Source: LMUY01 sp965198565 (GTDB taxonomy: Bacteria; Pseudomonadota; Alphaproteobacteria; Acetobacterales; Acetobacteraceae). Taken from it: a stretch of DNA of 64,000 nt. Numbering within the stretch: position 1 is the first letter of the stretch; each line of letters begins with the position of its first letter. The notes beneath the pieces were generated by a model, which was not told the DNA's origin, did no database searches, and was given only the letters and a program-made list of their open reading frames with translations. The translations under genes were made by a program, and so were the position numbers. Location: NCBI GenBank assembly GCA_965198565.1, contig OZ240665.1, positions 4,464,001 through 4,528,000 on the forward strand. Direction: 5' to 3'. Below are positions 51,910 through 60,004 of the stretch, one piece after another.

Positions 51910-53042
51910 GCGAGGCCGGGCGGGCGCCGCTGGTGGTCGACATCGGGCCGCTGCGGGAGCGCTTCTACACCGGAATCCCCAACGTGATCGCCGAACTCTG
52001 CCGGCGGCTGCTCGAGGCGGACTGGCTCGATCTGTATTTCGACCTGGACGGGCGCTGGGTCGACCACGCGTCGTTGCGCCGCTGCCTGGCCGAGCGGAGC
52101 GGGAGCAGCCTGGCCGGCCGGGAGTTTGCCCCAGCCCAAGCCATCCGCGCCACGCTGCGCGAGACCGGCGCGATGCGGCAGGCGGTGGGCCTCTACACCG
52201 ACCATCGGCCGCCGCGGAAGCTTTATCCGCGGGAGGGCAAGATCGTCTACGACCTGTCCATGATCCTGCTGCCGGAGTGCCATCCCGCCGGGTCGGTGGC
52301 GCTGTACACGGCCGACCTGGCGGCGCAGATCGCCTGCAGCGACGTGCTGTTCCCGATCTCGCAAGCCACCGCGCGCGACCTGGCCTGGATCTATGGCGTG
52401 GCGCCCGAGCGGCTGAAGGTCGCGCGGCTAGGCAACAGCGTGGACCTGGCCGCCTCACAGACGCTGCGCGCGGCGATCGGCGGCCGGCCGGTCGAGCCGT
52501 TCCTGCTGGTGCTGGGCTCGATCGAGCCGCGCAAGAACGTGGCGCTGGTGCTGCATTGGCTGGCGCAGCATCCGGCGGTGCTGGAGGCGGTGCGGGTGGT
52601 GTTCGCCGGGCGGCAGGCCTGGGGGGACAGCTTTGGCGCCCAGGTGGAGCACGCCGGGCTGCAAGGGGCCGCGGCGGCGGGGCGGATCGTGTTCACCAGC
52701 TATGTCGACGAGGGTTTCCGGACGGCGCTGCTGCTGGGCGCGGCGGCGCTGCTCTACCCGTCCTTGTTCGAAGGCTTCGGGCTGCCGCTGCTCGAGGCGA
52801 TGGCCCTGGGCACGCCGGTGCTCAGTTCGGTCTCCAGTTCGATGCCGGAAGTCGTCGGCGATTGCGGCTACTATTTCGACCCGTGCAGCACCGCCTCGCT
52901 GCATGCCGCATTCACGCAGTTCTGGGCCGACCGGTCGGCCGGCGCCCTGGAGCCGCTGATGGCGCGCGGGCGGGACCGGGCGCGCGGGTTCAGCTACGAC
53001 GAAACCTACCGCGTCATTGTCGACGGGCTGTTCCCCGGGTGA
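51906..53042 (+). CDS. GT4 family glycosyltransferase
   Basis: A 378-residue GT4 enzyme. The N-terminal lobe has VVDIGPLRERFYTGIPNVIAEL; the middle has DVLFPISQATARDLAWIYGVAPERLKVARLGNSVD; the donor lobe has FLLVLGSIEPRKNVALVL, ALLYPSLFEGFGLPLLEAMALGTPVLSSVSSSMPEVVGD with the E-x7-E pair. It resembles mannosyl- and rhamnosyltransferases of O-antigen loci. It ends only 9 bases from the convergent export permease gene. Confidence 0.92.
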   Translation: MSEAGRAPLVVDIGPLRERFYTGIPNVIAELCRRLLEADWLDLYFDLDGRWVDHASLRRCLAERSGSSLAGREFAPAQAIRATLRETGAMRQAVGLYTDHRPPRKLYPREGKIVYDLSMILLPECHPAGSVALYTADLAAQIACSDVLFPISQATARDLAWIYGVAPERLKVARLGNSVDLAASQTLRAAIGGRPVEPFLLVLGSIEPRKNVALVLHWLAQHPAVLEAVRVVFAGRQAWGDSFGAQVEHAGLQGAAAAGRIVFTSYVDEGFRTALLLGAAALLYPSLFEGFGLPLLEAMALGTPVLSSVSSSMPEVVGDCGYYFDPCSTASLHAAFTQFWADRSAGALEPLMARGRDRARGFSYDETYRVIVDGLFPG

Positions 53043-53051
53043 TAGAGTGCG

Positions 53052-53900
53052 TCAGACCCAGAAGGCGATGCGCGAGCGGGTGCGGGCGAACAGCAGCCAC
53101 GCCACCGCCCACAGCGCCACGCTCCAGCAGCACAGCGCAACCCAGGTCAGAATGCCGGGATGCTGGTTCAGCAGCGGCTCGCGCACGGTCGAGATCAGGC
53201 AGAAGAACGGGTTCAGGACCAGCCAGACGGCACGGGCGCCGAGTTCGCTCTTCTGCCAGATGATCGGCGTGAGGAAGAACGCGATCTGCATGACGCTGCC
53301 GACGATCGGGGCGATGTCGCGGAAGCGGGCGCAGACCGTGCCGAGCAGCAGGCAGACGGCAATGGCATCGGCCACCCAGAAGGCGATCCCGAGCAGGCTT
53401 TGCAGGGCGATGAAGCCGGGCCAGGCGTCGAAGAAGGCGAACACGCCGACGATCACGACGATGTTGTGCGCCAGCACGAAGCCGTTGCGCACCATCACCC
53501 GCACGCCATGGGTCGCAAACGGCATTCGCATGGCGCGGATCATGCCCTCGGCGGAGGTGAAGCACGTGCAGGCTTCCCCCACGATGCCGCCGAGCGTGTT
53601 CCACAGCACGATGGAGAGCGCCAGGAACGGCATGTAGTCGTGCAGTTCCATGCGGAACAATTCGGCGTAGAGCACGCCCATGGAAATCACCATCACGGCC
53701 GTCGAGAGGGTGAGCCAGAACGGGCCGATCACGGAGCCGCGATAGCGCAGCTTGATGTCGAGCCATGCCAGGGTGATCGCCAAGCGCCATTGCCGAAGCG
53801 CGTTCGAGAGGTCCTGCAAAGCGAGTTGGTTGCGGCCGCGCGCCGTGGTGTCGGCGCGCAGCTCGAACGAGGTTTCGATACTTGGAGCGAAATGCGACAT
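53052..53900 (-). CDS. ABC-2 type polysaccharide/polyol-phosphate export permease (Wzm-like)
   Basis: A 282-residue inner-membrane protein with six segments. It opens with the cytoplasmic amphipathic part ALRQWRLAITLAWLDIKLRYRGSVIGPFWLTLSTAVMVISMGVLY, which is typical of KpsM/Wzm permeases, and later has PIVGSVMQIAFFLTPIIWQK. It would export an undecaprenyl-linked glycan with a Wzt ATPase, but no such ATPase is in the window. I prefer the ATG at 53900; an upstream ATG at 53951 adds 17 unlikely residues. Confidence 0.9.
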   Translation of the reverse strand: MSHFAPSIETSFELRADTTARGRNQLALQDLSNALRQWRLAITLAWLDIKLRYRGSVIGPFWLTLSTAVMVISMGVLYAELFRMELHDYMPFLALSIVLWNTLGGIVGEACTCFTSAEGMIRAMRMPFATHGVRVMVRNGFVLAHNIVVIVGVFAFFDAWPGFIALQSLLGIAFWVADAIAVCLLLGTVCARFRDIAPIVGSVMQIAFFLTPIIWQKSELGARAVWLVLNPFFCLISTVREPLLNQHPGILTWVALCCWSVALWAVAWLLFARTRSRIAFWV

Positions 53901-53964
53901 GCCGGCGGCAGGTAGCGGGTTTCGGCCGCGGCGGCAACTCTGGGGCCACACGCGGCCGAGCCGA

Positions 53965-55722
53965 TCAATAGATCACCGGCTCCGGCACGGGGGCGCCGAA
54001 CTCGGTGCGCAGGAAATCGAAATCGCAGCCCTCGTTGGCCTGCTGGATGTGCTTGGTGAACACCCAGCCATAGCCGCGCTCGAAGCGGCGTTCCGGCGGC
54101 CTCCAGGCGGCGCGGCGCCGGGCCAGCGCGTCGTCGGACACGGCCATCGCGATCGAGCGCTCGGCCACGTCGATGCTCACGATGTCGCCGGTCTGCAGCA
54201 GCGCCAGCGGGCCGCCGACATAGGATTCGGGCGCCACGTGCAGCACGCAGGCGCCGTAGCTGGTGCCGCTCATGCGGGCGTCGCTCATCCGCAGCATGTC
54301 GCGGTGGCCTTGCTTCAGCAGCGCTTTCGGCAACGGCAGCATGCCCCATTCCGGCATGCCAGGCCCACCCTGCGGCCCGGCGTTGCGCAGCACGAGCACG
54401 TGGTCGGGCGTGACGTCCCAGCTTTCGTCGTCCACCGCTTCTTTCAGCGACGGATAGTCGTCGAACACCACCGCCGGGCCGCTGTGCTTGAGGAAGCGCT
54501 GGTCCATCGCCGCCGGCTTGATGACGCAGCCATCGGGCGCGAGATTGCCGGTCAGCACGGCGAGCGAGCCTTCGCCGTAGATCGGGTTGGCCGTGCTGCG
54601 GATCACGTCCGCATTGAACACCCGCGCGCCGGCGATGTTCTCGCCCAGCGTGCGCCCGGTGACGGTGAGGCAATCCAGGTGTAGGTGCTCGCGGATTTCT
54701 CCCATCAGCGCGCGGATGCCGCCGGCGTAGAAGAAGTCCTCCATCAAATAGGTTTGGCCTGAGGGGCGCACGTTCCCGATCACGGGGACGCGGCGGCTGG
54801 CGCGCTCGAAATCCGCCAACCCGATGTCCTGCCCGGCGCGCCGAGCCATCGCGATCAGGTGGATGATGGCATTGGTGGAGCAGCCCATGGCCATGGCGAC
54901 CGCAATGGCATTCTCGAACGCGGCGCGGGTTTGGATGCGCTGCGGCGTGAGGTCCTCCCACACCATCGCCACGATGCGGCGGCCGCTTTCGCTGGCCAGC
55001 CGGATGTGCCCGGCGTCCGCCGCGGGCACCGAGCTGCCGCCGGGCAGCACCAGGCCGACCGCCTCGGCAATCGCCGTCATGGTGCTGGCGGTCCCCATCG
55101 TCATGCAGGTGCCGTAGGAGCGGGCGATGCCGCCTTCGACGCCGAGCCAATCCTGGCCGGTGATGGTGCCGGCGCGCAGCTCGTCCCAGTATTTCCAACT
55201 ATCGCTGCCGGAGCCCAGGGTCTTGCCCTGCCAGTTGCCGCGCAGCATCGGGCCGGCGGGCAGGTAGATCGCGGGCAGGTTCATGCTGGTGGCGCCGAGC
55301 AACAGGCCCGGCGTGGTCTTGTCGCAACCGCCCATCAGCACCGCGCCGTCGACCGGGTGCGAGCGCAGCAGCTCCTCCGTTTCCATCGCCAGCATATTGC
55401 GGTACATCATGCTGGTGGGCTTGACGAAGGTTTCGGAGACCGAGAGCGCCGGCAGCTCCACTGGAAAACCGCCCGCCATCAACACGCCGCGCTTCACGTC
55501 CTCCACGCGGGTCTTGAAGTGGCTGTGGCAGGGCTGCAGGTCCGACCAGGTGTTGACGATGGCGATCACGGGCTTGCCGGTCCATTCCTCCGGCGCGTAG
55601 CCCATCTGCATGGCGCGGGAGCGATGGCCGAACGAGCGCAGGTCCGCCGGGCCGAACCAGCGGCGGCTGCGCAGGGCCTCAGGGGTGCGCCGCTGCGTCA
55701 GCAGTTCGGAGTTGTTTGGCAT
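53965..55722 (-). CDS. IlvD/Edd family dehydratase, L-arabinonate dehydratase-like
   Basis: A 585-residue sugar-acid dehydratase. The three [2Fe-2S] ligands fit Cys65 (SDLQPCHSHF), Cys133 (LMGGCDKTTPG) and Cys206 (RSYGTCMTMGTAST), and the C-terminal GMPEWGMLPLPKALL and SDARMSGTSYGACVLHVAPE blocks match pentonate dehydratases rather than branched-chain IlvD. The expected reaction is dehydration of L-arabinonate or a similar aldonate to the 2-keto-3-deoxy acid. Its position in a glycan locus is unusual; no other pentose catabolic gene is nearby. Confidence 0.88.
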   Translation of the reverse strand: MPNNSELLTQRRTPEALRSRRWFGPADLRSFGHRSRAMQMGYAPEEWTGKPVIAIVNTWSDLQPCHSHFKTRVEDVKRGVLMAGGFPVELPALSVSETFVKPTSMMYRNMLAMETEELLRSHPVDGAVLMGGCDKTTPGLLLGATSMNLPAIYLPAGPMLRGNWQGKTLGSGSDSWKYWDELRAGTITGQDWLGVEGGIARSYGTCMTMGTASTMTAIAEAVGLVLPGGSSVPAADAGHIRLASESGRRIVAMVWEDLTPQRIQTRAAFENAIAVAMAMGCSTNAIIHLIAMARRAGQDIGLADFERASRRVPVIGNVRPSGQTYLMEDFFYAGGIRALMGEIREHLHLDCLTVTGRTLGENIAGARVFNADVIRSTANPIYGEGSLAVLTGNLAPDGCVIKPAAMDQRFLKHSGPAVVFDDYPSLKEAVDDESWDVTPDHVLVLRNAGPQGGPGMPEWGMLPLPKALLKQGHRDMLRMSDARMSGTSYGACVLHVAPESYVGGPLALLQTGDIVSIDVAERSIAMAVSDDALARRRAAWRPPERRFERGYGWVFTKHIQQANEGCDFDFLRTEFGAPVPEPVIY

Positions 55723-55797
55723 GATCCCCCCTGTTTCGGGGGTGTTGACCGCGAACCGCCTGCCGGGTCAACCCGGTGCAGCCCCGGAGATCTGCCG

Positions 55798-56316
55798 TCA
55801 GTGCAGCGTTTGTCGGCCTGCAAGGGCTGCGGGCGCGGCTTGCGTCATCGCGAAGTGGCGCATCTCCTGCTCGGGCTCCGGCAGGAAACGGCCTGCCAGG
55901 GCCAGGGCCACCCCCACACCCTCCGCGCTGCGCAACGCCTCGATCGCGGCTGCCTGCGTGACGAACCCGCGCAGCAGCAGCAGCGCCTCGAACGGACGCA
56001 TCGCCTGCGCCAGCGATAATATGTCGAGCAGCGCCCGCTCGTCCGGGCCGATGCGAGGCTGGCAGACGCATGTCACCTCGATCATGCGGGTGCAGCCTTG
56101 GCTGAGCGCGACCATGAAATCCTTGAGCCAGGGCGCCGCCGTGCTGGCGTCAAGCGCTTCGAGCATCTCGTCGATGCGCGGTTGCACGGCGGCGCCCTGC
56201 TTCATCCCCATGACCGACAAGCGAATGCACCACAGCAGCACGGCCTGTTCGATGGGCAGGTCCAAGCGTTCGTCATGCGATGCCCGGGTCTGGCCGGCGT
56301 CATGTGTTTCAGTCAT
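55798..56316 (-). CDS. Hypothetical helical protein
   Basis: A 172-residue, mostly alpha-helical protein without signal peptide or membrane segment: LPIEQAVLLWCIRLSVMGMKQG, PRIDEMLEALDAS, WLKDFMVALSQGCTRMIEV, then PDERALLDILSLAQAMRPFEALLLLRGFVT. I do not recognise a family. The ATG at 56316 is preceded by GGAG with a 6-base spacer, better than the ATG at 56328. It lies upstream of the dehydratase gene on the same strand (75-base gap), so the two may be transcribed together. Confidence 0.7.
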   Translation of the reverse strand: MTETHDAGQTRASHDERLDLPIEQAVLLWCIRLSVMGMKQGAAVQPRIDEMLEALDASTAAPWLKDFMVALSQGCTRMIEVTCVCQPRIGPDERALLDILSLAQAMRPFEALLLLRGFVTQAAAIEALRSAEGVGVALALAGRFLPEPEQEMRHFAMTQAAPAALAGRQTLH

Positions 56317-56446
56317 CGGCAACTCCATTTGCGTCGCGATCCGGATTATATGCTAATGCGAGTCATTCGCAACAAGCAAATGCATCTGTCCGCTCAGCGC
56401 CAGCAGCCGGACGATTGTCGCAGCGATAAGCTCCCGGCAAACCCGG

Positions 56447-57775
56447 CTAGCGGGTGATTGCCTCACCAGCGAGTGCGGCGGCGGCGGCGGCGGCCTCGGC
56501 GGCGCATAGCGCCACGCCCTCCACCCCGGCCAGCCCCAGCATGGCGCGAGCCGAGCGGCGGGAGAGCTCCAAGGCCGCGCGCTTGGCGTGGAAGGCCGGG
56601 GTTTGCATCGCGATCTCGAGCAGCCCCCGCGCATAGCCCTCCGGCGTGTGGTCCGCCTCCAGGATGGCGCGGCCGCGGCGGCCGGCTTGGCGGAAGCGCT
56701 CGGGGTCGTCGCGCAACGCCTGCAGATGCCGCCGCACATCCTCCGCCTCGTGCTGCGGGTCGACGAAGAACACGGCGTCGGCCGGCAGCGTGGCATACCA
56801 GCCGGTGCGGGTGACCAGGCTGGGCAGGCTGGCCTCCCAGATGCGCAACTGGCTGCCGGACGCCTCGCCCATCGAGGGATAGCGCAGGTTCACCGCGAGG
56901 TCCGCCCTGGCAAGCGCGTCGCGGAGGAGCTGGTTGGGCACGAAGCCATGACGGCGCACCCGGCTGCCGAGCCCGAGAGCGGCCACTTGCGCGTCGATGG
57001 CGGCCGTGTCCTCGGGGATGCCAAAGATGTCGAGCTCCACGTCCTGGTCCGGCAGGTTGGCCAGGATGTCCAGCAACTGCGGCAGACGGCGATTGGGCCC
57101 GAAGTAGCCGAACGCGACCAGGCGCAGCGTGTCGCCCGCCGCGGTGGACGCGATCGGCGGCGCCGCCTCGTAGACGAGCGGCAGGTAGAACACCGGGGCG
57201 TGGGCCTCGCCCGCGAGGCGGCGCCGTTCCTCGCGGTTGTGCACGATCACCGCCAGCGCCAGCTCCACGGCCGAGGTGGTCATCGGGTAGCGCTCCACCA
57301 GCGTCTCGAGGGTTTCCTCGCCCGCCAGCCAGCGCTCGGCGTCGGCCACGGCGGCCAGGCCGTGACTGCGCCGCAGTCGCGCCAGGTAGCGCTGGCGGTC
57401 GTCCGGCTCGCGCGTCGCGTCGTCGGCGAAGAAATGCTGCAGCCGCGTGTCGTGCAGCACCATCAGGCCCGGCGCCTCCCGCGCCACGTGAAGGATGCCG
57501 CGGTGAAACAGCGTGTTGTTGCCCACGTTGTAGATCTGCGCGTCGGCCTGGTTCAGCAGCGTCCAATCCACCCGCGCCGGGTCGAAATGCACCACCGGCA
57601 GGTCGAGCCGCCGGCCGCCTTGGGTCTGCAGCACCGGCGTTTCGTCCTGCTGCGTCCACAGCGTCACGTCGGCCAGTTCGCTCAGCGCGCCGGCGACCAT
57701 GAGGCTGTGATTGGCGATGTCGCTCTGCTGCGGCGGCAGCGGGGAAAACAGGTTCAGGCGGGGGCGAGCAGGCAT
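56447..57775 (-). CDS. Glycosyltransferase (GT4-like)
   Basis: A 442-residue GT-B type protein: N-terminal lobe RLNLFSPLPPQQSDIANHSLMVAGALSELADVTLW; middle block MVLHDTRLQHFFAD; donor lobe LVAFGYFGPNRRLPQLLDILANL, GFVPNQLLRDALARADLAVNLRYPSMGEASGSQLRIWEASLPSLVT, with the Glu-containing donor motif. The C-terminus is an Ala-rich helix. It overlaps the next upstream glycosyltransferase gene by 22 bases and is the last of three in tandem. Confidence 0.88.
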   Translation of the reverse strand: MPARPRLNLFSPLPPQQSDIANHSLMVAGALSELADVTLWTQQDETPVLQTQGGRRLDLPVVHFDPARVDWTLLNQADAQIYNVGNNTLFHRGILHVAREAPGLMVLHDTRLQHFFADDATREPDDRQRYLARLRRSHGLAAVADAERWLAGEETLETLVERYPMTTSAVELALAVIVHNREERRRLAGEAHAPVFYLPLVYEAAPPIASTAAGDTLRLVAFGYFGPNRRLPQLLDILANLPDQDVELDIFGIPEDTAAIDAQVAALGLGSRVRRHGFVPNQLLRDALARADLAVNLRYPSMGEASGSQLRIWEASLPSLVTRTGWYATLPADAVFFVDPQHEAEDVRRHLQALRDDPERFRQAGRRGRAILEADHTPEGYARGLLEIAMQTPAFHAKRAALELSRRSARAMLGLAGVEGVALCAAEAAAAAAALAGEAITR

Positions 57776-58764
57776 CGTGCGACGGCCTCCCAACTCAGCG
57801 CCATGTCCTGGTAGCACTGCCAGGCTTCCTGGCCCATCGCGCCCGCCTGCCTGGGGGCGCCCCACAGCGTGTCGAGCGCGTCGGCCAAGGCTTCGGCCGT
57901 GGGCTCGCAGGTGAAGCCGGTGCGGCCGTGGGCGATGAACTCGGCCGGGGCGCCGGCGTCGGAGGGCGCGATCAGCGGGCGCAGGCACAGCATGGCGGCC
58001 AGCGCCGTTCCGGTCTCCGGGCTCTCGTGGCCGGCGAACACCACGGCGCGGGCGGCGGCGATCAGGCCGGCCAGGCGCTCGGGCGCGGGTTGGGCGACGA
58101 AGCCGAGCCGGTCCACCCCCACCTGGCTGGCGCGGGCGGTGCGCTCCATGGCCTGCGCCTGCTGCTCCGGCGCGATGGCGAGCAGGTGCACGGGCAGGCG
58201 GGTCTGCTGCAGGGCCTCGAGCACCAGGGTGAGCCGCTCCCCCGGCGTGCAGCCGTCCAGCAGCAGGTAGCGGCCCGCCGGGTCGCTGCGGCAGAACCGG
58301 GCGAGCGGCGGCGGCTCGTAGAGCAGGGCGGCCGGGCGATGCCAATGGCGGGCGATGCGGCTGGCGGCGAGGCGGGAGGTGGCGAACACGGCTTGGCTCT
58401 CGCTGGCCACCTGCTGGCCGGCGCGCGCCAGCATCGCCGCGGTCTCCACCGCGCTAGGCCCGCCTTGCGCGACAGCCGGCGCCCCGCGGTCCCACAGGAT
58501 CTTGTGCGGGTGGCAGATGGCGCTGGCGGGCAGCCCGATGCCGATGAAGCGGTCGATGCGGGTGCCCATGCTCTCGCTGAGGTCGAGCAGGCGGCAGGCC
58601 AGCAACTGGGGCGCGATGCCGGAGGCGGGCGCCGGCGTGAACGGCACCGGCACCACTTCGGCGTCCATGCCCACAGCGCGCAGGGCGGCGCAGAGCGCGG
58701 CCGCGCGGACGGCGTCAGGCGTTGCGCGGAACGGCGTGGTGGCCACCGCGACGACAACCCGCAT
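57754..58764 (-). CDS. Glycosyltransferase (GT4-like)
   Basis: A 336-residue GT-B-like protein. The N-terminal lobe has PDAVRAAALCAALRAVGMDAEVVPVPF and a middle stretch ICHPHKILWDRGAPAVA. The donor lobe is short: YLLLDGCTPGERLTLVLEAL, FVAQPAPERLAGLIAAARAVVFAGHESPETGTALAAMLCLRPLIAPSDAGAPAEFI, with the family-like E-x7 region. It resembles its neighbour at 58764, with which it shares a one-base junction, so the two may have arisen by duplication. Confidence 0.86.
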   Translation of the reverse strand: MRVVVAVATTPFRATPDAVRAAALCAALRAVGMDAEVVPVPFTPAPASGIAPQLLACRLLDLSESMGTRIDRFIGIGLPASAICHPHKILWDRGAPAVAQGGPSAVETAAMLARAGQQVASESQAVFATSRLAASRIARHWHRPAALLYEPPPLARFCRSDPAGRYLLLDGCTPGERLTLVLEALQQTRLPVHLLAIAPEQQAQAMERTARASQVGVDRLGFVAQPAPERLAGLIAAARAVVFAGHESPETGTALAAMLCLRPLIAPSDAGAPAEFIAHGRTGFTCEPTAEALADALDTLWGAPRQAGAMGQEAWQCYQDMALSWEAVARCLLAPA

Positions 58765-59810
58765 CAGTCGAGCAAATGGCGGACGACGTGGGTCCAGCTC
58801 AGGTTCATGGCGTCATAGCGGGCGCGGGCGGCCTGGCCCCAGGCGCGGGTTTGCGCCCGCTCGGCCCACATCCGGTCGAGGCAAGCGGCCAGGGCTTCGG
58901 GCTGCGGCTGGCACACCAAGCCTTGCTCCTCGTGGGTGATGAAGTCCAGCGGGCCGCCGGAATCCGTGGTGGTCAGCACGGCCTTGGCGCAGGCCATGGC
59001 CTCGAGCGTGACGTAACCATAGTCCTCGTCGAACGGCGGGAACACCACGGCGAGGCAACCGGCATACAGCGCCAGCTTTTCCGCCTCCGCCACCCGCCCG
59101 CACCAGCGCACCCGGTCGTCCAGGCCGAACGCCGAACAGCGGGCGCGCAAGGCCTGCTCGGTCTCGGGCGAGTCGCCGGCGCCCATGAAGCAGAGCCGCA
59201 CGGGCTCGCGGGTGAGCGTCAGGGCCTGCAGCACCAGGCTCTGGCGCTTGCTCTCGTTGATGCGGCTGGGGAACAGGAGATAGTCGCCATACCGGCCCGG
59301 CTGCAGCGCCGCCACGCCCGGGGGCGGGTGATACAGCGGCTCGGAGTGGATGCCGTTGAAGCGGCGCAACCGGTCGCTCACGCCGCGGCTGATGGTGTAG
59401 ATCGGCTGACCCTCGGGCAGCAGGGCGTTGTCGGCGGCGTGGACGGCGGCGCGGCGGTGGGCGCCGTCGGGCGCGTGCACCAGGTCGCTGAACGGCGCGT
59501 CCCACAGCTCGTAGGCGCTGCGATGCTGGTGCAGCAGCCAGACGCGCTTGGAGTGGTGGCGCAGGTAATAGGCGGGGAACTTGAGCGCGATCAGCCGGTC
59601 GATGCGCGGCCCGGCGGCGTCCTCCACCTGCATCAGGCGGGCGGCGAGCATGGTGTCGGACAGGGTTTCGCCGCCATACCATTTGAACGGGAAGGAGATG
59701 ATCTCGGCCTCGTGCCCGGCGCGTTCGAGCGCCGCTTGCAGGTTCTCCGCCAGCAGCTCGGCGCCGCCGCGCACGAACGGCACCTGCACCGTCGCCAGGC
59801 CGACTCGCAT
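58764..59810 (-). CDS. GT4 family glycosyltransferase
   Basis: A 348-residue GT4 enzyme: VGLATVQVPFVRGGAELLAENLQAALERAGHEAEIISFPF, KRVWLLHQHRSAYELWDAPFSDL, YLLFPSRINESKRQSLVLQAL, RVRWCGRVAEAEKLALYAGCLAVVFPPFDEDYGYVTLEAMACAKAVLTTTDSGGPLDFI with the E-x7-E type donor site. It is the first of the three-gene minus run (59810 to 56447). A palindromic repeat occupies its upstream region. Confidence 0.92.
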   Translation of the reverse strand: MRVGLATVQVPFVRGGAELLAENLQAALERAGHEAEIISFPFKWYGGETLSDTMLAARLMQVEDAAGPRIDRLIALKFPAYYLRHHSKRVWLLHQHRSAYELWDAPFSDLVHAPDGAHRRAAVHAADNALLPEGQPIYTISRGVSDRLRRFNGIHSEPLYHPPPGVAALQPGRYGDYLLFPSRINESKRQSLVLQALTLTREPVRLCFMGAGDSPETEQALRARCSAFGLDDRVRWCGRVAEAEKLALYAGCLAVVFPPFDEDYGYVTLEAMACAKAVLTTTDSGGPLDFITHEEQGLVCQPQPEALAACLDRMWAERAQTRAWGQAARARYDAMNLSWTHVVRHLLD

Positions 59811-59824
59811 GCTAGTGGTCCGAT

Positions 59825-59917
59825 GCCGACGGGCACTTCGGCCCGTCGGCTGAATCGGCCCACCAAATCAACCGAGTGCTCTGGCCCATGTGAACCTTAC
59901 AAATGTGTCAGAGCACT
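59825..59917. repeat. Two nested palindromes upstream of the glycosyltransferase run
   Basis: A perfect 10-bp hairpin, GCCGACGGGC (59825-59834) with GCCCGTCGGC (59841-59850), is followed by a perfect 9-bp pair, AGTGCTCTG (59875-59883) with CAGAGCACT (59909-59917), 25 bases apart. The outer strings CTAGTGGT and GCACTAGA carry CTAG at either end, suggesting a mobile or REP-type unit. No open frame fills the 59811-60004 gap. Confidence 0.65.
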
Positions 59918-60004
59918 AGAGGCTTCTCCGTTCGCTCCGGCTCCTTGCAAAGCCGCTCGGCGCCCGCTTGGCAAGCCTCTTCCGCCCGACCGGTCGGGAT
60001 CAGG

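Noticed and set aside
55798..56316. Assignment of the 172-residue helical protein to the TetR family
   Set aside because: It lies upstream of a catabolic-type gene as a regulator might, but no helix-turn-helix can be seen in the N-terminal 60 residues.
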